In this document: positions 1-6,695 of the stretch, piece by piece
Layout of the letters: each line of letters starts with the position of its first letter
How positions within the stretch are numbered: position 1 is the stretch's first letter
Source: Pseudarthrobacter sp.
GTDB lineage: Bacteria > Actinomycetota > Actinomycetes > Actinomycetales > Micrococcaceae
Assembly: GCA_013362385.1 (NCBI GenBank)
Contig: JABFWC010000347.1
Coordinates: 1 to 6,695 of the forward strand
Direction of reading: 5' to 3'
Length of the DNA stretch: 6,695 bases
Program-made: the position numbers and the translations under genes
Notes under the pieces: generated by a model
What the model was told of the DNA's origin: nothing
The model's database searches: none
What the model saw: the letters and a program-made list of their open reading frames with translations, nothing else

Positions 1-352
1 AAATGAGGTACTTGCGTGAGCCCCACTCGCCGTAGGGGCCAGGCCACATGTAGTACCCGGCCTTGGTGGAGATCACCAGCTCATCACGGTAAGGCCTGAA
101 GTCCTCCTTGAGGTGGCGGCCGAAGTTGGTTTCGGCGGAGCCGTCCGGCGGACCGTAGTTGTTGGCGAGGTCGAAGTGGTTGACGCCGAGGTCGAAGGCG
201 CGGCGCAGGATGGCGCGCTGTTCGTCGAAGCGCTTGTCGTCGCCGAAGTTGTGCCAGAGGCCCAGGGAGATGGCCGGGAGTTTCAACCCGCTGCGGCCGA
301 CGCGGCGGTAGGGCATGGAGTCGTAGCGGTTCTCCGCTGCTGAATAAGTCAT
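1..352 (-). CDS. gpr: Aldo/keto reductase, YghZ/L-glyceraldehyde 3-phosphate reductase type (C-terminus outside window)
   Basis: Probable NADPH-dependent cytosolic aldo/keto reductase. The nearest relative I recognise is E. coli YghZ (Gpr), which reduces L-glyceraldehyde 3-phosphate and methylglyoxal. Only the first 117 codons are visible of a family that is usually about 330-350 residues long. I translated the minus strand by hand. Visible landmarks are YRRVGRSGLKLPAISLGLWH (residues 15-34), the HFDLANNYGPP block (59-69) with catalytic Asp61 and Tyr66, and STKAGYYMWPGPYG (95-108) with catalytic Lys97. The catalytic His lies beyond the window edge. The ATG at 352 is preferred over Met13 because the residues before Met13 (an ..RY.. 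pair) align with the YghZ N-terminus, and an AGGA ribosome site sits 8 bases upstream of it. The gene has the same orientation as the trehalose operon but is separated from it by a terminator. Family assignment is firm. The physiological substrate is inferred. Confidence 0.9.
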   Translation of the reverse strand, partial: MTYSAAENRYDSMPYRRVGRSGLKLPAISLGLWHNFGDDKRFDEQRAILRRAFDLGVNHFDLANNYGPPDGSAETNFGRHLKEDFRPYRDELVISTKAGYYMWPGPYGEWGSRKYLI

Positions 353-360
353 GCGTTCCA

Positions 361-364
361 TCCT
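361..364 (-). promoter_or_regulatory. Ribosome binding site of the aldo/keto reductase
   Basis: Read on the minus strand, AGGA lies 8 bases before the ATG at 352. This spacing supports that start over the in-frame ATG at 314-316. Confidence 0.6.
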
Positions 365-374
365 GCCAGCTGTG

Positions 375-389
375 ACCTGCGCTACAGGT
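375..389. repeat. Short inverted repeat upstream of the reductase (possible operator)
   Basis: ACCTG, a 5-base spacer (CGCTA), then CAGGT form a 15-base inverted repeat. It lies between the terminator and the reductase start, 23 bases upstream of the ATG. The position would suit a regulator-binding site. With only 5-base arms in GC-rich DNA, however, chance is a real explanation, and I do not recognise a known operator. Confidence 0.25.
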
Positions 390-391
390 AC

Positions 392-410
392 CGGCGAAAA
401 AGTTTCGCCG
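392..410. repeat. Second inverted repeat, overlapping and competing with the terminator stem
   Basis: CGGCGAAA (392-399), the spacer AAG and TTTCGCCG (403-410) form a perfect 8-base inverted repeat with a 3-base loop. Its bases 405-410 are also part of the terminator's 3' arm, and it absorbs the U-run, so the two hairpins cannot form in the same RNA molecule. It may be a by-product of the terminator sequence or an alternative structure. Its function is unknown. Confidence 0.45.
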
Positions 411-429
411 CGGGCAGGACCCGCGGCGA
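397..429 (-). terminator. Rho-independent terminator of the treXYZ operon
   Basis: On the minus strand, TCGCCGCGGG (429-420), a 5-base loop TCCTG (419-415) and CCCGCGGCGA (414-405) form a perfect 10-base-pair stem. It is followed by AAC and then TTTTT (401-397). The stem begins 25 bases after the treZ stop codon. Eight of the ten pairs are G:C, and a U-run within a few bases is the classic intrinsic terminator layout. It should end the treXYZ transcript and separate it from the reductase gene. The AAC between stem and U-run is slightly non-ideal. Confidence 0.8.
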
Positions 430-454
430 TACTCTAGCTGGGAGGGTTGGCTGG

Positions 455-2221
455 TCAGGACCTTAGGATTGCGGCGCTCCAGGGTGCGAGGGCAAGGGAT
501 CCGCCCTCCACACTGATACCGTCGTCCGTTGCCAGGAGGATACCGCCGGCGGCGTCGAGCCGTACCTTGGCGTCGGTGAAGTTCACCAGCACCTCGACGG
601 ACCCGCGCCGGAACCGCAGCCAGCCGGCGTCGTCGTCGTACGAAACCTCCGTCTCAACAAACCCAAGCCCGGCCAGCGCGGGATGCGAGCGGCGCAGCGC
701 CGTCAGTGACCGGTACAGCTCCAGGAGGCGCGCGTGGTCACCCTCCGAGGCCTCGGCCCAGTCCAGCTTGGAGCGGCGGAAGGTTTCGGGGTCCTGGGGA
801 TCGGGCACGACGGCGGGATCCCACCCCATGCGCTCGAACTCCTTGATGCGCCCTTCCGCGGTGGCCTTCCCCAGCTCCGGTTCGGGGTGGGAGGTGAAGA
901 ACTGCCACGGCGTGGAGGCCCCGTATTCCTCGCCCATGAACAGCATGGGCGTGAACGGGGAGGTCAGGGTGAGGACCGCGGCCACGGCCAGTTGCCCGTA
1001 CGACAGGGACTGCGACAGCCGGTCCCCCGTGGCCCGGTTGCCGATCTGGTCATGGTTCTGGTTGCACACCACGAGCGCCGCCGGATGCGCCAGGGAGGCA
1101 TTGATGGGCCGGCCGTGGTGCCGGCCGCGGAAGCTGGAGTAGCTGCCGTCGTGCAGGAACCCGTTCTCCAGCACCTTGGCGAGCACCCCGAGGGATTCGA
1201 AGTCCGAGTAGTATCCGGTGGTTTCGCCGCTGACGCTGACGTGGACCGCATGGTGGAAATCGTCGCTCCACTGCCCGGCCAGGCCGTACCCGTTGGCGTC
1301 CCGAGGGTAGATCAGGCGCGGGTTGTTGAGGTCCGATTCCGCGATCAGGGTTTTGGGCAGCCCGGTTTCGGCCGAGACGGCATCGCCCAGCGCCCCGAGC
1401 TCCTCAAGGATGTGGACGGCCCGTTCGTCCCGCAGGGCGTGCACGGCGTCGAGCCGGAGCCCGTCCACGTGGTAGTCCCGCAGCCACAGAGCGGCGTTGT
1501 CCAGGATGTATTCGCGCACCACGTCCGAGCCCGGCCCGTCGAGGTTCACCGAGTCGCCCCAGGTGTTCGCGTCCCCCTGCTTAAGGTACGGGCCGAATTT
1601 GGGCAGGTAGTTGCCACTGGGCCCCAGGTGGTTGTAGACCACGTCCTGGATGACGCCCAGCCCTGCCGCGTGCGCGGCGTCGACGAACCGCTGGTAGGCT
1701 GCCGGTCCGCCGTAGCCTTCGTGGACCGCGTACCACTGGACGCCGTCATAACCCCAGTTGTGCGTCCCGTTGAAGCCGTTGACCGGCAGCAGCTCCAAGA
1801 AATCGATGCCCAGGTCCGCCAGGTAGCCGAGCCTTTCCACGGCAGCGTCGAGGGTTCCTTCGGGGGTGAAGGTGCCCACGTGGAGTTCGTAGATCACCGT
1901 GCCCTGCAGGTCCTTGCCGCGCCAGCCGGAGTCCTGCCACGCATAAGTGGCGGGGTCGTAGGCGCGGGACAGCTCGTGGACGCCGGCGGGCAGCCGCCGG
2001 GACCGCGGGTCCGGCAGCGGACGCGTTTCCCCGTCCAGCAGGTAGCCGTAGTCCACGTCGCCCTCGGCCGGGGCGTCGGACGCCGTCCACCAGCCTTCAG
2101 ATCCGGGGGCCGTGTCCTTCTTCTGCATGGGGTACTGCCGGCCGTCGGCCAGCAGGATCACCGACGTGGCCTCCGGAGCCCACACGTCGAAGCGTTCGGG
2201 TCCGGCGTTGGTGAGGGTCAT
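455..2221 (-). CDS. treZ: Malto-oligosyltrehalose trehalohydrolase TreZ
   Basis: Last enzyme of the TreYZ route. It hydrolyses the alpha-1,4 bond next to the trehalose end of maltooligosyltrehalose, releasing trehalose and a chain two glucoses shorter (EC 3.2.1.141, GH13). The protein has 588 residues, close to the roughly 600 of known Arthrobacter TreZ. An N-terminal beta-sandwich (about 1-100; [17 protein letters not shown] near 11-27) precedes the barrel. Conserved regions are [14 protein letters not shown] (193-206), DGLRLDAVH with nucleophile Asp258, LIAESD with acid/base Glu295, and [10 protein letters not shown] with Asp391. A beta-rich C-terminal domain ends in PWSAAILRS. The frame stays open for 217 more codons upstream, but that part lies inside treY and has no TreZ character. 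The ATG at 2221 is chosen because it overlaps the treY stop as ATGA, has a GGAG site 7 bases upstream and gives a normal family length. A terminator follows the gene. Confidence 0.97.
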   Translation of the reverse strand: MTLTNAGPERFDVWAPEATSVILLADGRQYPMQKKDTAPGSEGWWTASDAPAEGDVDYGYLLDGETRPLPDPRSRRLPAGVHELSRAYDPATYAWQDSGWRGKDLQGTVIYELHVGTFTPEGTLDAAVERLGYLADLGIDFLELLPVNGFNGTHNWGYDGVQWYAVHEGYGGPAAYQRFVDAAHAAGLGVIQDVVYNHLGPSGNYLPKFGPYLKQGDANTWGDSVNLDGPGSDVVREYILDNAALWLRDYHVDGLRLDAVHALRDERAVHILEELGALGDAVSAETGLPKTLIAESDLNNPRLIYPRDANGYGLAGQWSDDFHHAVHVSVSGETTGYYSDFESLGVLAKVLENGFLHDGSYSSFRGRHHGRPINASLAHPAALVVCNQNHDQIGNRATGDRLSQSLSYGQLAVAAVLTLTSPFTPMLFMGEEYGASTPWQFFTSHPEPELGKATAEGRIKEFERMGWDPAVVPDPQDPETFRRSKLDWAEASEGDHARLLELYRSLTALRRSHPALAGLGFVETEVSYDDDAGWLRFRRGSVEVLVNFTDAKVRLDAAGGILLATDDGISVEGGSLALAPWSAAILRS

Positions 2222-4545
2222 GCCTTTTCTCCATCCACGGGTACCAGCAGGGCCACGGGGTAGGTACCCAGGACCCCGGCCACGGAAACGGGACCGGGAC
2301 CGTGGGTGGCGCCGGTGAGTTCGTCGCGCATGGCGGAGGGAAGTTCGACGGCGGTGTCCCGCCACCCGCCGCCGGCTTCCAGTCCGGCGGGCAGCCGCGT
2401 AGCCAGGGTGAGGACGCCGGGGGAAGCGCCGGCGCCGCGCGAGAAGGCGACCAGGTGGGCCGCCGCCGCTCCGGTCGCCGCCACCGGTGCATAGCCCTGG
2501 AACAGCTCCGGCCGGTCCCGGCGCAGGCGCAGTGCCCGCGAGGTGACCAAAAGCTTGCTGGCCTCGGTTCCCGCCCGCGGCAACGTCCCGTCGTCGAGCT
2601 TTGCCAACTCTGCCTGCCGGGCCGCAAAGTCCACGGGACGGCGGTTGTCCGGGTCGGTGAGCGAACGTTCCCAGAACTCGCTGCCCTGGTAGACATCCGG
2701 GACGCCGGGCATGGTCAACTGCACCAGCTTGGCAGAGACCGAGTTGGTCGCGGAGAAGGCGTCGATGCGCGCCACGAAGTCGCCCACCACCTTGGCAACC
2801 TCGGCGTCGTCGAAGACCGCGTCCACGGCGGCCTCGACCTGCGCCTCGAAGTCCTCGTTGGGGTCCGTCCACTTGGTGGAGTTCCCGGCTTCGCGCGCCG
2901 CCTTGGATGCATACCCCTGCAGGCGTTCACGGCTTGCCGGCCACGCCCCGACAACGGCCTGCCACAGCAGGTTCTCGTACGGGCCGTCGGGGATCGGCGC
3001 CAGGCGGCGCAGCGTTTCCAGGGTTTCCGTCCACTCCTGCGGCAGTTCGGCGATGACCGAGATCCGGGCCCGGGCATCCTCGCTGCGCTTGGTGTCGTGG
3101 GTCGAGAGGGTGGTCATGGACAGCGGAAGGTCCTGCTGGCGACGCTGCATCCGCCGGTGGAATTCCTCCGGGGAAACGGCGAATTCGGTGGGTTCGGCGC
3201 CGACTTCGGTCAGGGTGCCCAGCCGGGTGTAGCGGTAGAAGGCGGTGTCCTCCACGCCCTTGGCCATGACCATGCCGGAGGTCTGCTGGAAGCGGACGGC
3301 GATGGGATTGGCAGGGTCCAGGAGCAGCGGAAGCAGTGTTCCAACCGCCACCTCCAGGTCGGGCCGGTGCGCGGCGGCCGACTCGCAGGCCTCCTTGAGG
3401 ATTTCCGCGCCGACGGGCAGGTATGTCCGGTAGACCGGGAAGGAGGCGATGATCTCGGCGATCGCGTCTGCCGCCTGGTCCGGCTCAAGCCCGTAGGACT
3501 CCGGAACCAGCCGGGCCAGGCGCAGCACCTCGGACCGAAGGATGCCATCGGCGATCATCCGCTTGGTGCCGCGGATCATTTCCGCGTAGTCCGCAGGCCC
3601 GGACGTCCCGCGCAATGAAGCGTCCAGTGCATCCAGCGCCTGCTGTCCCGCCGGGTCGACGAAGACCCGGTCCACATCTGCGAGCGCGTCATAGCCGGTG
3701 GTGCCTTCACATGCGAACTCCTGGGGCAGGACCTCGCCCGGTTCCAGGATCTTTTCCACCAGGACGTAGGCGCCCCCGCTGAGGTCCTTCAGCCACCGAA
3801 GGTAGCCGGCGGGATCGGCGAGGCCGTCGGGGTGGTCCACCCGGAGTCCGTCCACCAGCCCCTCGTTGAACCAGCGGCCCACCTCCGCATGGGCCTTGTC
3901 GAAGACCGACGGTTCCTCAACCCGGATCCCTGCCAGGGTGGTGACCGCGAAGAAGCGGCGATAGTTCAGCTCGGCATCGGCCCGGCGCCAGTCCATCAGC
4001 TGGTAGTGCTGGCGGCTGTGCGCGTCCTGCGGGGAATCCCCCTCGGTGTAGGTGCCCTCGGTCAGCGGGAACCGGTGGTCGTAGTAGCGGAGTTCCCCGT
4101 CCTTGACCTCCAGTTTGTCCAGGTCCGCGTCCGAGCCCAGGATGGGCAGCCGGACCTTCCCGCCGCCCAGCTCCCAGTCGACGTCGAACGCCTCGGCGTA
4201 CGGCGAGTCCTGCCCTTCCTTCAGCAGCGACCACCACCAGGGGTTCTGGATTGGAGTGGCAACACCCACGTGGTTGGGCACGATGTCCACCAGCACCCCC
4301 ATGCCGTGCTCGCGGGCGGCCTTGGACAGTGCCAGCAGCCCTTCGGGCCCGCCGCGCTCGGGATCGACGGCGGAGGGATCGGTCACGTCGTAGCCGTGGT
4401 CCGAGCCCTGCTCCGCGGTCAGGATGGGTGACAGGTACACCCAGTCGACGCCGAGGTTCTTCAGGTACGGGACTTTTTCCGCGGCGTCGAACAGGGTGAA
4501 GCCCCGCCGGATCTGCAGCCGGTAGGTCGAGGCGGGCGTCCTCAC
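2218..4545 (-). CDS. treY: Malto-oligosyltrehalose synthase TreY
   Basis: (1->4)-alpha-D-glucan 1-alpha-D-glucosylmutase (EC 5.4.99.15, GH13), cytosolic. It rearranges the reducing-end alpha-1,4 bond of a linear maltooligosaccharide into an alpha,alpha-1,1 bond, giving maltooligosyltrehalose for TreZ. The protein has 775 residues, matching what I recall for characterised Arthrobacter TreY. The family N-terminus STYRLQ appears at residues 6-11. Barrel regions are [10 protein letters not shown] (86-95), [14 protein letters not shown] (232-245) with nucleophile Asp237, VLVEKIL with acid/base Glu264, and [10 protein letters not shown] (481-490) with Asp484. Between regions III and IV lies the long insertion typical of TreY (about 270-475), including [13 protein letters not shown] (427-439). 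[20 protein letters not shown] (613-632) is also family-typical. The start is GTG, overlapping the treX stop as GTGA. The ribosome site is weak (AAGG about 10 bases upstream), which fits dependence on treX translation. No key residue is missing. Confidence 0.97.
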   Translation of the reverse strand: MRTPASTYRLQIRRGFTLFDAAEKVPYLKNLGVDWVYLSPILTAEQGSDHGYDVTDPSAVDPERGGPEGLLALSKAAREHGMGVLVDIVPNHVGVATPIQNPWWWSLLKEGQDSPYAEAFDVDWELGGGKVRLPILGSDADLDKLEVKDGELRYYDHRFPLTEGTYTEGDSPQDAHSRQHYQLMDWRRADAELNYRRFFAVTTLAGIRVEEPSVFDKAHAEVGRWFNEGLVDGLRVDHPDGLADPAGYLRWLKDLSGGAYVLVEKILEPGEVLPQEFACEGTTGYDALADVDRVFVDPAGQQALDALDASLRGTSGPADYAEMIRGTKRMIADGILRSEVLRLARLVPESYGLEPDQAADAIAEIIASFPVYRTYLPVGAEILKEACESAAAHRPDLEVAVGTLLPLLLDPANPIAVRFQQTSGMVMAKGVEDTAFYRYTRLGTLTEVGAEPTEFAVSPEEFHRRMQRRQQDLPLSMTTLSTHDTKRSEDARARISVIAELPQEWTETLETLRRLAPIPDGPYENLLWQAVVGAWPASRERLQGYASKAAREAGNSTKWTDPNEDFEAQVEAAVDAVFDDAEVAKVVGDFVARIDAFSATNSVSAKLVQLTMPGVPDVYQGSEFWERSLTDPDNRRPVDFAARQAELAKLDDGTLPRAGTEASKLLVTSRALRLRRDRPELFQGYAPVAATGAAAAHLVAFSRGAGASPGVLTLATRLPAGLEAGGGWRDTAVELPSAMRDELTGATHGPGPVSVAGVLGTYPVALLVPVDGEKA
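2229..2232 (-). promoter_or_regulatory. treZ ribosome binding site inside the treY 3' end
   Basis: GGAG on the minus strand lies 7 bases upstream of the treZ ATG, within the last codons of treY. With the ATGA start/stop overlap it points to coupled translation or re-initiation, and it fixes the treZ start far downstream of the first possible start in the open frame. Confidence 0.7.
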
Positions 4546-6695
4546 TTCTTGGCCGCCTTCGCCCCGCCGGCTTTGGTTGCCTCGTCGGCGCCCGTTGCCC
4601 TTGCCTCGCTCTCCTCCGCGGCTTTGGTCTGGGCCTCCACCATCTCCTCCTGGGCTTCCTCGTGCTCAACCATGGAGGCCAGCGACGCGGCCGCGGAAAG
4701 GTCCACCTCCGCCTCGGGACCGGAGTAGGCCCGCAGTACCACCATGGACTTCGCGTCAAGCGTCAACGTTGCGCCCGCTTTGAGCGGTTCGTACGCGTCA
4801 GCCTGTGCGGCGGTATCGATCAGGACTTCCCAATACTGCGAATATTCCTCCGACGGGATGCAGAAGTCCACGGCGTCGTCGTGGGCGTTGAAGGCCATGA
4901 TGAAGCTGTCATCGGTGATCCGGCGGCCGCGTGAATCCTGCTCCTGGATGCCGTCGCCGTTGTAGAACACGCCGATGGTCCGGCCGAAGCCGCTCCCCCA
5001 GTCCTCGGGCAGCATCTCGGTGCCGTCGGTCTTCAGCCAGACGATGTCCGGCAGCTTCTCGCCCTGGCCACGGCGCACGGGCCTACCGTCGAAGAAGCGG
5101 CTGCGCCTGAACGTGGGGTGGTCGTGCCGCAGCTTGCTGACGAATGCGGTGAACTCGGTCAGCGGCTGGTCCATGGCCTCCCAGTGAATCCAGCTCAACT
5201 CGGAGTCCTGGCAGTAGGTGTTGTTGTTGCCCTGCTGGGTGCGGCCGAGCTCGTCGCCGTGCAGCACCATCGGCACGCCCTGGGAGAGCAGCAGCGTGGC
5301 GATGAAGTTCCGCTGTTGGCGGGCGCGCAGGGTCAGCACCTTTTCGTCGTCGGTGTCCCCTTCCACGCCGCAGTTCCAGGAGCGGTTGTGGGACTCGCCG
5401 TCGTTGTTGCCTTCGCCGTTGGCCTGGTTGTGCTTCTCGTTGTAGGAGACCAGGTCCCGCATGGTGAAGCCGTCGTGTGCGGTGACGAAGTTGATCGATG
5501 CCACGGGACGCCGGGCGGAGCTTTCGTAGAGGTCCGCGGAGCCGGTCAGGCGGGAGGCGAATTCGCCAAGGGTGGAGGGTTCACCGCGCCAGAAGTCGCG
5601 CACGGTGTCGCGGTACTTGCCGTTCCATTCCGTCCACTGCGGCGGGAAGTTGCCCACCTGGTAGCCGCCGGGGCCCACGTCCCATGGCTCTGCGATGAGC
5701 TTGACCTGGGACACGACGGGGTCCTGCTGGATGAGTTCGAAGAAGGTGGAGAGCTTGTCGACGTCGTAGAACTCGCGGGCCAGGGTGGAGGCGAGGTCGA
5801 AGCGGAAGCCGTCGACGTGCATTTCCGTAACCCAGTACCGCAGGGAGTCCATCAGCAGCTGCAGGGAGTGCGGGTGCCGCACGTTGAGCGAGTTGCCGGT
5901 GCCGGTGTAGTCCATGTAGTGCTTGAGGTCGTTGTCCACCAGGCGGTAGTAGGCCTGGTTGTCGATGCCCTTGAAGGACAGCGTGGGGCCGAGGTGGTTG
6001 CCTTCGGCCGTGTGGTTGTAGACGACGTCGAGGATGACCTCGATGCCGGCGCGGTGCAGGTCCCTGACCATGGCCTTGAATTCCTGGACCTGGTGCCCCA
6101 CGTCGCCTGTGGAGCTGTAGGTGTTCTGCGGGGCGAAGAACCCGATGGTGTTGTAGCCCCAGTAGTTGCTCAGCCCCTTGTCCTGGAGGGTGCCGTCATT
6201 AACAAACTGGTGCACCGGCATGAGCTCGATGGCGGTGACGCCGAGCTTCTTCAGGTGCTCGATGACGGCGGGGTGGGCGACGCCGGCGTAGGTGCCGCGC
6301 TGTTCCTCGGGAATTTCGGGGTGCAGCTCCGTGAGGCCCTTGACGTGGGCTTCGTAGATGACCGACTCGTGGTACGGGACCCGCAGCTGGCGGTCGCCGT
6401 CCCATTCGAAGAACGGGTTGATGACCACGCCGTGCATGGTGTGCGGCGCAGAGTCAGCATCGTTGCGGGAATCGGGGTCGCCGAAGTTGTAGGAGAAAAG
6501 CGCCGGGTCCCAGTCGATCTGGCCCTGGATGGCCTTGGCGTAGGGGTCCATGAGCAGCTTGTTCGGGTTGAACCGGTTTCCGCTGGCGGGATCGTACGGG
6601 CCGTGGACCCGGTAGCCGTACTTCTGGCCGGGCTGGATGTGCGGCAGGTAGCAGTGCCACACGTAGCCGTCCACCTCGGTCAGCTCGATCCGGGT
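4542..6695 (-). CDS. treX: Glycogen/maltooligosaccharide debranching enzyme TreX (GlgX), N-terminus outside window
   Basis: GH13 glycogen debranching enzyme of the GlgX/TreX type. It hydrolyses alpha-1,6 branches of glycogen or limit dextrin and supplies linear chains for TreY. The frame is open to the last base; 717 residues are visible, and I estimate about 40 are missing at the N-terminus. GTG codon 6672-6674 (a Val in ..[15 protein letters not shown]..) is internal, not a start. Fragment numbering: remainder of the CBM48-like domain (1-100), [11 protein letters not shown] (223-233), DGFRFDLAS with nucleophile Asp300, LIAEPWD with acid/base Glu336, [10 protein letters not shown] with Asp408, [20 protein letters not shown] (478-497), then a beta domain to about 657. 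About 60 residues of Ala/Glu/Lys-rich tail follow, ending AKAAKK. The gene overlaps treY by 4 bases. Sequence alone hardly separates glgX from treX; the symbol rests on its place in the operon. Confidence 0.95.
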   Translation of the reverse strand, partial: TRIELTEVDGYVWHCYLPHIQPGQKYGYRVHGPYDPASGNRFNPNKLLMDPYAKAIQGQIDWDPALFSYNFGDPDSRNDADSAPHTMHGVVINPFFEWDGDRQLRVPYHESVIYEAHVKGLTELHPEIPEEQRGTYAGVAHPAVIEHLKKLGVTAIELMPVHQFVNDGTLQDKGLSNYWGYNTIGFFAPQNTYSSTGDVGHQVQEFKAMVRDLHRAGIEVILDVVYNHTAEGNHLGPTLSFKGIDNQAYYRLVDNDLKHYMDYTGTGNSLNVRHPHSLQLLMDSLRYWVTEMHVDGFRFDLASTLAREFYDVDKLSTFFELIQQDPVVSQVKLIAEPWDVGPGGYQVGNFPPQWTEWNGKYRDTVRDFWRGEPSTLGEFASRLTGSADLYESSARRPVASINFVTAHDGFTMRDLVSYNEKHNQANGEGNNDGESHNRSWNCGVEGDTDDEKVLTLRARQQRNFIATLLLSQGVPMVLHGDELGRTQQGNNNTYCQDSELSWIHWEAMDQPLTEFTAFVSKLRHDHPTFRRSRFFDGRPVRRGQGEKLPDIVWLKTDGTEMLPEDWGSGFGRTIGVFYNGDGIQEQDSRGRRITDDSFIMAFNAHDDAVDFCIPSEEYSQYWEVLIDTAAQADAYEPLKAGATLTLDAKSMVVLRAYSGPEAEVDLSAAASLASMVEHEEAQEEMVEAQTKAAEESEARATGADEATKAGGAKAAKK

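Noticed and set aside
113..343. Plus-strand 76-codon open frame opposite the reductase
   Set aside because: It is antisense to a well-conserved YghZ-type N-terminus. It is Val/Ala/Glu-rich and has no motif.
734..2263. Long plus-strand open frame of 509 codons antisense to treZ
   Set aside because: The translation is Val/Gly/Arg/Gln-rich with no recognisable domain, and it mirrors the codon positions of treZ. This is a typical antisense shadow in high-GC genes.
2222..2872. 217-codon open extension of the treZ frame upstream of its ATG, inside treY
   Set aside because: It lies wholly within the well-conserved treY coding region and reads as an Arg/Gly/Pro-rich shadow. A normal TreZ N-terminus with its own ribosome site starts at 2221. 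It is open only because GC-rich DNA has few stop codons.
2302..3618. Long plus-strand open frame of 438 codons antisense to treY
   Set aside because: Composition is biased and no motif is visible. The opposite strand encodes a complete TreY with intact catalytic residues throughout this interval.
3917..4759. 280-codon minus-strand frame spanning the treX-treY junction
   Set aside because: It is an out-of-frame Arg/Pro-rich reading of two genuine genes whose start/stop overlap is clear. It does not indicate a frameshift or fusion.
4542..6674. Treating the GTG at 6674 as the start of the debranching enzyme
   Set aside because: The frame stays open to the window edge with family-like residues (TRIELTE) just upstream, and the remaining CBM48-like domain would be cut in the middle. 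The gene is therefore truncated by the window rather than starting there.
1..6695. Search for mobile elements, CRISPR arrays, tRNA/rRNA genes, riboswitches or an unknown defence-type system
   Set aside because: More than 98 percent of the window is accounted for by four conserved metabolic genes. The only gap is 102 bases, and no long direct or terminal repeats or RNA-gene signatures were seen by eye.

Overview
The window is high-GC DNA (roughly two-thirds G+C by eye) in which every credible gene lies on the minus strand. Codon choice, the 4-base gene overlaps and the protein sequences fit an actinobacterium of the Micrococcaceae, most likely Arthrobacter or Pseudarthrobacter. That assignment is recognition from memory, not a database search.

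Layout in the direction of transcription (right to left). Bases 6695-4542 hold a glycogen/maltooligosaccharide debranching enzyme (TreX/GlgX) that lacks its N-terminus at the window edge. Bases 4545-2218 hold a complete maltooligosyltrehalose synthase (TreY). Bases 2221-455 hold a complete maltooligosyltrehalose trehalohydrolase (TreZ). Both junctions are 4-base start/stop overlaps (GTGA, then ATGA), so the three genes form one translationally coupled unit. A short gap (353-454) contains a strong rho-independent terminator, and beyond it an aldo/keto reductase of the YghZ/Gpr type starts at 352 and runs off the left edge.

The three operon genes encode the complete TreX-TreY-TreZ route from glycogen to trehalose. 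TreX removes alpha-1,6 branches to give linear chains, TreY converts the reducing-end glucose linkage into a trehalose linkage, and TreZ cuts off free trehalose. All three are GH13 (alpha-amylase clan) enzymes with their catalytic Asp/Glu/Asp residues intact. Trehalose commonly serves such soil bacteria as a compatible solute and a desiccation and storage sugar. The reductase is a separate function, probably detoxification of aldehydes such as methylglyoxal or L-glyceraldehyde 3-phosphate, and the terminator suggests it is a separate transcription unit.

I found no mobile elements, CRISPR arrays, RNA genes or evidence of a new system. This looks like an ordinary metabolic locus. The points most worth a second look are two overlapping, mutually exclusive hairpins in the treZ-reductase gap and the charged Ala/Glu-rich tail of the debranching enzyme. 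The many other open frames on both strands are shadows caused by high GC.
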